Part shown: one piece after another, positions 57,887 through 64,000 of the stretch
Layout of the letters: each line of letters opens with the position of its first letter
Numbering within the stretch: position 1 is the stretch's first letter
The notes under the pieces: generated by a model
Seen by the model: the letters and a program-made list of their open reading frames with translations, nothing else
What the model was told of the DNA's origin: nothing
The model's database searches: none
NCBI GenBank assembly: GCA_026129545.1
Contig: JAHCHX010000001.1
Coordinates: forward strand, 1,549,501-1,613,500
Source: Saprospiraceae bacterium
Lineage (GTDB): Bacteria > Bacteroidota > Bacteroidia > Chitinophagales > Saprospiraceae
DNA: 64,000 nucleotides
Reading direction: 5' to 3'
Made by a program: the position numbers and the translations under genes

Positions 57887-58762
57887 TCATCGGCCCATTG
57901 TCTTCTTCATAATAGCGCCTATTTGCGCCGGAGACTCCACGACGGTGATACCGTTTTCGGCCATGATGCGCATTTTGGCGGCGGCCGTGTCGTCAGCGCC
58001 CCCCACGATAGCGCCCGCGTGACCCATCTTGCGGCCTTTCGGGGCGGTCTGACCCGCGATGAATCCGACGACGGGTTTTTTATTGCCGTTCGCCCGAATC
58101 CAACGCGCCGCTTCTGCCTCAAGCCCGCCGCCGATTTCGCCTATCATCACGATTCCTTCTGTTTCAGGGTCATTCATAAAGAGTTCGATGGCTTCGCGTG
58201 TCGTGGTGCCGATGATGGGGTCGCCTCCGATACCGATGGCAGTGGTGATGCCCAGCCCTGCCTTGGCGATTTGGTCAGCGGCTTCGTAGGTCAGGGTGCC
58301 GGATTTGGACACCAACCCGATTGGCCCGCGCTTGAACACAAAACCCGGCATGATACCCACTTTAGCCTCATCGGGCGTGATGACACCGGGGCAGTTGGGG
58401 CCGACAAGCGTCACGCCTTTTCCCGACACATAAGCCTTCGCACGCACCATGTCTTGCACGGGTATGCCTTCCGTGATGGCCACAATGACCCTTATGCCCG
58501 ACGCGGCAGCTTCTATGACGGCGTCGGCAGCAAATGCAGGCGGCACAAATATGATGGAAGTATCGGCACCCGCTTTCTGCACCGCGTCTTCCACGGTGTT
58601 GAACACCGGACGACCCAAGTGCATTTGGCCGCCTTTGCCGGGCGTTACGCCCCCTACCACGTTGGTGCCATAAGCAATCATTTGTTCGGCGTGAAACGTG
58701 CCTTCTTTGCCCGTGAACCCTTGGACGATAATGCGCGAATGTTTATTGACTAAAACAGACAT
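57887..58762 (-). CDS. sucD: Succinate-CoA ligase, alpha subunit
   Basis: The 291-residue subunit catalyses, with SucC, the reversible conversion of succinyl-CoA to succinate with formation of ATP or GTP in the TCA cycle. Signatures are [20 protein letters not shown], the CoA-binding domain with [44 protein letters not shown] and [10 protein letters not shown] with the phosphohistidine His248. Length matches the family. sucC is not adjacent, which is usual in Bacteroidota. Confidence 0.97.
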   Translation of the reverse strand: MSVLVNKHSRIIVQGFTGKEGTFHAEQMIAYGTNVVGGVTPGKGGQMHLGRPVFNTVEDAVQKAGADTSIIFVPPAFAADAVIEAAASGIRVIVAITEGIPVQDMVRAKAYVSGKGVTLVGPNCPGVITPDEAKVGIMPGFVFKRGPIGLVSKSGTLTYEAADQIAKAGLGITTAIGIGGDPIIGTTTREAIELFMNDPETEGIVMIGEIGGGLEAEAARWIRANGNKKPVVGFIAGQTAPKGRKMGHAGAIVGGADDTAAAKMRIMAENGITVVESPAQIGAIMKKTMGR

Positions 58763-58915
58763 CTGAATGTGAGTGTGTTATGGAATTAAATGGTTGAGAG
58801 AATCAAGTGTTTTAAAAAAAGTGGAAAAGGGTTGAGCAGCTGAGATTTTGAAGGACTCAACTTTTCTCAACCCTCCTCATTAGACTTGTTGCGGCGAAAA
58901 GTATTGGGGGAGGCC

Positions 58916-59512
58916 TCAATCCTTCGTCTCCCGCCTTTTCAACTCATCTCGAATTTTTGCGGCCGACTCATAATCTTCGGCCTCGAGCACTTCCGAAAGG
59001 CGCCGTTTCAAGACATCGATGGAATATGTTTCCAGCGCATCGCTGTCCAAATTGGCAGGCATCTTAGGTGTGCCGACCACACTAGCACCGCCCTCTTCCG
59101 AATCCTCCAACACTACACCGGCAGCCTCCAAAATGAAATCATAGGTGAAAATGGGGCACTCGAACCGCACAGCCATGGCAATCGCATCGGAAGTCCGGGA
59201 ATCAATTTCGTAGAGCTCGCCATTTTTCATGCACACCAAGCGAGCATAAAAAATGCCGTCGAGCAGATTGTTGATGACCACCTCTTTCAATTGGATGCCG
59301 AACGTGTCGAGCGTGCTTTTAAAAAGGTCGTGCGTGAGCGGGCGGTTGGGCACCATGCGCTCCATGGCGACGGCGATTGCCTGCGCCTCAAAACTACCGA
59401 TGACTATGGGGAGCCGGCGCTGCCCACGTCGCTCGCCTAGTACGACGGCGTAGTTGTGCGATTGGGTCATGCTGTGTGATAGCGCCACTATGTCCAGTTC
59501 AATGCGTTTCAT
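58916..59512 (-). CDS. Bifunctional nuclease family protein with UVR motif
   Basis: The 198-residue protein has a bifunctional nuclease (DUF151) domain in the first 140 residues: RLPIVIGSFEAQAIAVAMER, RPLTHDLFKSTLDTFGIQLK, YARLVCMKNGELYEIDSRTS and DAIAMAVRFECPIFT. A UVR-type helical motif follows at the C-terminus (LSEVLEAEDYESAAKIRDEL). Members are reported to have nuclease activity in plants and are common but poorly understood in bacteria. The UVR tail suggests binding to a protein partner such as UvrB. ATG 59512 (MKRIELD) was chosen; the frame is open 12 codons upstream. Confidence 0.92.
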   Translation of the reverse strand: MKRIELDIVALSHSMTQSHNYAVVLGERRGQRRLPIVIGSFEAQAIAVAMERMVPNRPLTHDLFKSTLDTFGIQLKEVVINNLLDGIFYARLVCMKNGELYEIDSRTSDAIAMAVRFECPIFTYDFILEAAGVVLEDSEEGGASVVGTPKMPANLDSDALETYSIDVLKRRLSEVLEAEDYESAAKIRDELKRRETKD

Positions 59513-59634
59513 TGCAAACGATTTAAAAGGTGCTTTATGGGGGAGCAAAAGTAGAAAAGCCGCCGCTAATTCAGCAGCAAAAATACGGCTCGTTTTGTAG
59601 CTGAGGGAACAAAATATACCAACAGAAGTTTGTC

Positions 59635-59674
59635 AAAAAAGAAACGCCCCGTTGGTTGCAGGGCGTTTCTTTTT
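59635..59674. terminator. Bidirectional terminator
   Basis: A stem GAAACGCCC/GGGCGTTTC with flanking A- and T-runs (59635-59649, 59661-59674). The T-run works for both strands; the minus-strand use ends etfA. Confidence 0.85.
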
Positions 59675-59698
59675 CGTTTAAAAAACTGATTTTCAGCG

Positions 59699-60664
59699 TC
59701 AATTAGCCGCCTTGAATTTCTTGAAGGCCTCGTTGAGGCGAGGCACCACTTCGAACAGGTCTCCCACCACCCCATAGTCGGCAGCCTTGAAAAAGGGAGC
59801 CTCCGGGTCTTTATTCACGACCACAATGACTTTTGAGTTGTTCACGCCGGCCAAGTGCTGAATGGCGCCGCTGATGCCAATGGCGATGTAAAGATTGGGT
59901 CGAATGGCGATGCCCGTTTGCCCAACGTGTTCGTGGTGAGGGCGCCAATGACTATCAGCCACCGGACGCGAGCAAGCCGTGGTGGCTCCTAGTATCTCCG
60001 CCAACTCTTCCACGATGCCCCAATGCTCCGGCCCTTTCATGCCCCGGCCTGCCGAAACGACGATTTCCGCCTCTGGCAACGGCACGCGACCTTCTTGAGT
60101 TTTCACGTCCTTGACACGAATGCGGCCCGCACCACCAGTGCTGACGGATATGTTTTCCACAGAGACGGGATTGCCCGTAGCCTCCGGCTTGACCGCATTG
60201 CTCATGAGCGAAATGATTTTCACCGGACTATTTATTTCGTATTCGGCGATAGCTTTTCCTGAAAAAACCGATTTTTTCACCCGCAAAGCACCGCCCTCCA
60301 CACTTGGGAGACTGTTCACCCCCGAGACCAACCCCGCGTTCAGGCGAATGGCGAGACGCCCTGCCACTGCTTTGCCTGTCGAGGTATGGCTGGTGATGAC
60401 GACGGAAGCGCCGTTGTTTTTTGCCACATCGGCGATAGCAGCCGCGTGCGATTGACTGTCGAATTTTTCAAACGACGCATCGCCAGCGTTCAAGACGCGA
60501 CTGGCTCCGTAGCGTCCGAGCTCGGCGGCATCTTTCACGGTGCCTAATGTGAGTGCGACGCAATCCGTGCCAAGCAATTCGGCTACTTTTTTTCCATAAG
60601 TGACAGCCTCTAAGGCCGCTTTTTTGAGGTTGCCGCGAGGGCTTTCTGCAAATACAAGTACCAT
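59699..60664 (-). CDS. etfA: Electron transfer flavoprotein, alpha subunit
   Basis: The 321-residue subunit, with EtfB, accepts electrons from acyl-CoA and other dehydrogenases and passes them to the membrane quinone pool. Signatures are MVLVFAESPRGNLKKAALEA and VITSHTSTGKAVAGRLAIRL in the N-terminal domain. The C-terminal FAD-binding domain has VSAGRGMKGPEHWGIVEEL, GATTACSRPVADSHWRPHHE and HVGQTGIAIRPNLYIAIGIS. It lies 69 bases after etfB on the same strand and is followed by a terminator. The gene order etfB-etfA fits one operon. Confidence 0.96.
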   Translation of the reverse strand: MVLVFAESPRGNLKKAALEAVTYGKKVAELLGTDCVALTLGTVKDAAELGRYGASRVLNAGDASFEKFDSQSHAAAIADVAKNNGASVVITSHTSTGKAVAGRLAIRLNAGLVSGVNSLPSVEGGALRVKKSVFSGKAIAEYEINSPVKIISLMSNAVKPEATGNPVSVENISVSTGGAGRIRVKDVKTQEGRVPLPEAEIVVSAGRGMKGPEHWGIVEELAEILGATTACSRPVADSHWRPHHEHVGQTGIAIRPNLYIAIGISGAIQHLAGVNNSKVIVVVNKDPEAPFFKAADYGVVGDLFEVVPRLNEAFKKFKAAN

Positions 60665-60733
60665 ATCTTAATTTGAGAATTGGCGAGTGAATGGATTGGA
60701 GAGCTGGGGATTTGGGGAGTTTTAGAATCCTCG

Positions 60734-61474
60734 TCAAATTACCTTGGCTTCCTCGTGCAGCAGGCGCACCAGTTCGTCCATGTTGTCTGGCTCCACGAGT
60801 TTCACGCCCGCTTTGGCGGGAGGGAGTGTGAAACGGACGGCTTTCACAGGCTCATCGAACGATACAGGCTGCACCTCTTTGAGCGGTTTGGTGCGAGCAG
60901 TCATGATGCCGCGCATATTCGGGATGCGCTGTTCGGCCATGCCTTTGGCGGCACTCACCACAAAGGGCAAATCCACTTCCAACACCTCTACCCCACCCTC
61001 GATGTCGCGCTCAAGCGTAGCCACATTACCATTCAGGTCGAGCTTGGACGCATAAGATATATAGGGCAAATCGAGATATTCAGCGACCATAGCACCCACT
61101 TCGGAGCCGTTGTAGTCAATCGTTTCCTTGCCCAAAAAAATGATGTCGAACTTTTCATTGCGGGCATATTCCGCGATTTGTTTTGCGGTATATGCCGCAC
61201 TTTTAGGCTCGGCATTGATGCGCACAGCCTCGTCGGCACCAATGGCGAGCGCCTTGCGGATAGTGGTTTCGTTGCTCGCGGGGCCGACATTGAGCGCCAC
61301 GACGGCCCCCCCCAAAGCCTCGCGCAACTCGCAGGCTCGCACGAGCGCGTACCACTCGTCGTAGGGGTTCATGATAAACTGAACACCGGCAGCGTTGAAC
61401 TCCGTGCCGTCGGCATTGAAGGAGACCTTTGCGGTGGTGTCCGGTGTTTGACTGATGCAGACTAATAATTTCAT
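60734..61474 (-). CDS. etfB: Electron transfer flavoprotein, beta subunit
   Basis: The 246-residue subunit has the usual start MKLLVCISQTPDTTAKVSFN and the motifs MNPYDEWYALVRACELREAL, KALAIGADEAVRI, LGKETIDYNGSEVGAMVAEY and NMRGIMTARTKPLKEVQPVS (the conserved recognition loop of EtfB). It binds AMP and pairs with EtfA. It is the first gene of the minus-strand operon, with a promoter near 61541 that overlaps the divergent promoter of the TPR gene. Confidence 0.96.
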   Translation of the reverse strand: MKLLVCISQTPDTTAKVSFNADGTEFNAAGVQFIMNPYDEWYALVRACELREALGGAVVALNVGPASNETTIRKALAIGADEAVRINAEPKSAAYTAKQIAEYARNEKFDIIFLGKETIDYNGSEVGAMVAEYLDLPYISYASKLDLNGNVATLERDIEGGVEVLEVDLPFVVSAAKGMAEQRIPNMRGIMTARTKPLKEVQPVSFDEPVKAVRFTLPPAKAGVKLVEPDNMDELVRLLHEEAKVI

Positions 61475-61524
61475 GCTGAGAACAGGTTGAATGGATTTGG
61501 GTCAACGGGTTGAAATTCAAGCCC

Positions 61525-61548
61525 TACTTTTGCGGGCGGGCAAAGGTA
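61525..61548. promoter_or_regulatory. Divergent -7 boxes between etfB and the TPR gene
   Basis: TACTTTTG (61525-61532, plus strand) faces the TPR gene, and TACCTTTG (61548-61541, minus strand) faces etfB. They are only eight bases apart, so the two transcripts probably compete for polymerase. Confidence 0.6.
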
Positions 61549-61635
61549 GGAAGCGCGTTTTGCTCAAAAAAACTTCGCGCGAACTTTCGCTTGCCAAAAC
61601 AACCAAATAGCCCAAGCGTTCATCAACACTCTAAA

Positions 61636-61959
61636 ATGAGCAAACGCCTCCCACATTTATTACAGTTGCTGGAATCCTCGCCTGAGGATTCGTTCCTGCT
61701 ATTTGCCGTCGCAAAAGAATATGAAATAACTGGCGACCGGGCTAAATCCATGGAGTTCTACTTGCGATTGCGCGATGCCGACCCAAGTTATGTGGGTCTT
61801 TATTATCATCTGGGCAAGCTCTTCGAGCAGCAATTGGATATCGAAAACGCTATCCTTACCTACAAACAAGGCATCGAAACGGCACGCAAAGCCAATGATT
61901 TTCATGCTATGGGCGAACTGCAAGGAGCGCTCTTAAATCTGGAGGACCCGGAAGAATGA
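61636..61959 (+). CDS. Tetratricopeptide repeat protein
   Basis: The 107-residue soluble protein is made of about two and a half TPR units (DSFLLFAVAKEYEITGDRAK, SYVGLYYHLGKLFEQQLDIE, ILTYKQGIETARKAND). TPR proteins act as scaffolds for protein contacts. The stop overlaps the start of the DUF4292 gene (ATGA, 61956-61959), so translation is coupled. ATG 61636 was chosen; an in-frame upstream start (61510) would lie across the promoter region. Confidence 0.85.
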   Translation: MSKRLPHLLQLLESSPEDSFLLFAVAKEYEITGDRAKSMEFYLRLRDADPSYVGLYYHLGKLFEQQLDIENAILTYKQGIETARKANDFHAMGELQGALLNLEDPEE

Positions 61960-62822
61960 AAAAACCATGTATGGATAAAACTGACAACGGCAAAGTGGAA
62001 TGGCACACCCGACCTGCCGCAACAAGCCTCACAAATGGGTTCAGATATTTCGCCTTATTATTGTTGCTCGTTGGCATATCGGCGCAGGATTCAGGTTGTC
62101 GTCGCCGCAAAGTGCCAAGTGGTCCCGCCAAGCCTGCCACGGTAGTGTTGCCTGCCAATTTTTTGCAGGACAAATTGCGGAACCGAGATGTGTCTGGTAT
62201 CCAGACCCTTTCGGCCCGTGCCGATATTTATGCCGAAGGAGACGGGCAAGCCGTTTCTGCCAACGCCAACATCATCTGGATTCGAGACAGCGTGTTGTGG
62301 GTAAACGTGAAAAAGCTGGGCATCGAAGCCGCCCGGGCTTTGGTGACAAAAGATTCGATCTATCTCCTCAATCGCCTAGACAAGACATACACGATACAGG
62401 GCTTGGAATCCTTGCAACGACAATACAGTTTGCCTGCCGGATTCGACTTGTTGCAAAGTGCCGTGCTCGCTTCGGCATGGTTTTTTCCAGATATAAGTCT
62501 GCAATCCGACATAAAAGAAGGCTTCCACAGGTTGAGTGGCTCGAATGGCAGCACCGGAACGGAGTACAAAATGGAAGAAGGCTCCTATGTTCTGAGGAGC
62601 GAGACATTTGTGCAGACACGCGACACACGAGTAGTGACGTTCGGCTTTGACCGCTACAAAAAACTGGCCGGAGCGGGTTTTTTCCCTTATTTTCGCAGTG
62701 TTGAAGCATATAGCCCCGAGACCGGCACCCTTCGACTGCAACTACAATTGTCGGATGTGGAAGTCAATGTTCCCAAAAATTATCGCTTTCAAATTCCCGA
62801 GCATTATGAGCGAATCGAATAA
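61956..62822 (+). CDS. DUF4292 lipoprotein
   Basis: The 288-residue protein has a long N-terminal segment before a lipoprotein-type signal (FALLLLLVGISAQDSGC). The mature part has the DUF4292 pattern: ANFLQDKLRNRDVSGIQTLS, IIWIRDSVLWVNVKKLGIEA, RALVTKDSIYLLNRLDKTYT and LQSAVLASAWFFPDI, with a LolA/LolB-like beta fold in appearance. It probably sits in the outer membrane or periplasm and may help carry lipids or lipoproteins. It overlaps the TPR gene upstream by four bases and the EnvC-like gene downstream by 16. Confidence 0.88.
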   Translation: MKKPCMDKTDNGKVEWHTRPAATSLTNGFRYFALLLLLVGISAQDSGCRRRKVPSGPAKPATVVLPANFLQDKLRNRDVSGIQTLSARADIYAEGDGQAVSANANIIWIRDSVLWVNVKKLGIEAARALVTKDSIYLLNRLDKTYTIQGLESLQRQYSLPAGFDLLQSAVLASAWFFPDISLQSDIKEGFHRLSGSNGSTGTEYKMEEGSYVLRSETFVQTRDTRVVTFGFDRYKKLAGAGFFPYFRSVEAYSPETGTLRLQLQLSDVEVNVPKNYRFQIPEHYERIE

Positions 62823-64000
62823 AACTCACACCTTGTCACCGCTTGCACTCACCCTGCTTGTCGCCATTTTCCTTTGCCCCGCCTATGCTTTTTCTCAAAG
62901 CAAAAAGGAATTGGAAGACAAACGCAAAAAGCTCATGCGCGACATAGAGGTGACAAACAATCTGCTGAAAAAGACCACCAAAACCAAAGAGGCAACTTAC
63001 GACCGATACATCGCGCTGCAAAAGCAGATAGAGCGCCGGGAAAAACTCATCACCAACATCGAGGCCGAAATCGTGTTCGCCGAGCGCGGCATCACGCGCA
63101 ACGCAGCCGTGCTGGAGTCGCTCAACCGCGACATCGAGAAGATGCAGGCCGAGTATGGCAGAATGGTACGCAGCGCATTTCGCCAGCGGGTGCTCAGCAA
63201 CCCGCTCCTGTATATTCTTTCGGCAGACAATCTCAACCAAGCATTCCGGCGCTGGCTTTTTATGCGCAAATACGACAGTTTCAGAAAAAAACAGGCAGAC
63301 GCAATCGTCGACACGCGAGAAATGCTTTCCAAAAAAGTCTCTTCGCTGGAAGACACAAGGCGTGAGAAAGAAACCCTCTTGCTTTCGTTGCGCAGCCAAA
63401 AGACCATTCTTACCACCGAGCTGAGCGACAAAGACAACCTGTTAAAATCCCTCTCCCAAGACGAGTCACGGTTGAAAACCGATTTGGAAAAAAAACAAGC
63501 TGCGCATGAAGCCCTCAACAAAGCCATAGAGCGCATTATTCAAGACGAAATAAACAGAAGAACCGCAGAGTCCCGCAATCGCCCCGCCGCCACCCCCTCT
63601 CAGCCAAAGTCGAACACCGCCACCACTCCCAGCCCAAACGCGGCAGCGCCCACGGCTGCCCCCGAAGTGCAAGACAACCTCTCCCGCGCTTTTCAACAAA
63701 AACGCGGTCAGTTGCCCTGGCCAGTCGAGGGCGGTTTCGTGGCCCGCACCTTTGGACGCCAAAAACACCCCACTTTGAAAAACATCGAAATCACCAACAA
63801 TGGCATTGACATACGCACCGAGGAAAACGCTGCCGTCAGATCTGTCTATGATGGTTTTGTGGCGGGCGTGCAATACATTCCCGGCCACGACTACACCGTG
63901 ATTATACAGCATGGCAATTATTACACGGTCTATTCCAATTTGGTCGAGACGAGCGTCGCCAAGGGCGACGAGGTGCGCGGTCGGCAAATCATCGGGCGCG
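62807..64000 (+). CDS. EnvC-like murein hydrolase activator (cut by window edge)
   Basis: The frame is open from ATG 62807 to the right edge, giving 398 visible residues. It has a signal peptide (LALTLLVAIFLCPAYAFS-Q), a long coiled coil (about residues 30-250, like the EnvC-type activators), a Pro/Ala/Thr linker (about 260-290), and the start of an M23 (LytM) domain: LPWPVEGGFVARTFGRQKHP, IEITNNGIDIRTEENAAVRS and VIIQHGNYYTVYSNL. The metal-binding His/Asp residues of active M23 enzymes are partly replaced (HP then NNGIDI, and YSNL in place of Y-x-H-L), which fits an activator of amidases in cell division rather than a hydrolase. The end of the domain is outside the window. Confidence 0.88.

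Noticed and set aside
1..64000. CRISPR arrays, tRNA/rRNA genes, insertion sequences with transposase, integron integrase
   Set aside because: Reading both strands showed no regular repeat-spacer array, no recognisable tRNA or rRNA, and no transposase or tyrosine recombinase; absence cannot be proven without covariance and profile searches.

Overview
The window looks like a chromosomal segment of a Bacteroidota bacterium, most plausibly a Saprospiria/Chitinophagia-like environmental lineage. The clues are many secreted proteins with type IX secretion (T9SS) C-terminal sorting domains, families typical of the phylum (DUF3667, DUF4292, DUF6249, DUF1573, LytS-type kinase), TAnnTTTG promoter -7 boxes and almost no Shine-Dalgarno sequences. 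No tRNA, rRNA, CRISPR array, transposase or integrase gene was recognised.

Layout. 1-15 kb: mixed housekeeping and secreted genes, including the start of a large secreted protein (minus strand, cut by the left edge), a GH3-family enzyme with a coupled partner, a GNAT acetyltransferase, a CtlX-like hydrolase, DUF3667, gatB, a phosphoesterase, a GH95-like glycosidase and a lipoprotein with an internal duplication. 36-64 kb: mostly core genes, including LysR/isocitrate dehydrogenase, a GH5-like T9SS enzyme, an HlyD adaptor, DUF1573, an OmpA lipoprotein, a three-gene coupled operon (NUDIX, TIM-barrel, DUF2231-LRR), pyrE, an M42 peptidase, an NlpC/P60 protein lacking its catalytic Cys, queE, a LytS-like kinase, prmA, sucD, a bifunctional nuclease, etfBA, TPR, DUF4292 and an EnvC-like M23 protein cut by the right edge.

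The most interesting part is 15,048-35,766. Here every gene lies on the plus strand and the DNA is divided into five blocks of about 3.1-4.7 kb by palindromic sites. Three sites are exactly 66 bp, one is 65 bp and one is 88 bp, when measured from the 7-base core ending in AAC to the 7-base core beginning with G(TT). Each block begins with a 9-10 base sequence that is the reverse complement of the sequence at its own end. Four of the five pairs are perfect and the fifth has two transitions. This is the signature of integron gene cassettes with attC sites. The cassettes are unusual, however: they are large, carry two or more genes with internal terminators, and encode surface/secreted proteins (beta-helix plus propeller-like T9SS pairs, an M43 protease-beta-helix protein, a trypsin-like protease with a barrel-like protein, and an RHS-core/M91-like toxin with a putative lipoprotein immunity partner). 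No integron integrase is visible, so the array resembles a cluster of attC sites lacking integrase (CALIN).

The segment 14.8-16.6 kb holds up to five single-base frameshifts, mostly at homopolymers, and 57.0-57.6 kb holds two more; each cluster is either real gene decay or local sequence error. Several short dispersed repeats (an 88-bp palindromic element, an 86-bp repeat, a 75-bp repeat, CTTAGGCAG-bounded inverted repeats) lie between the core genes.
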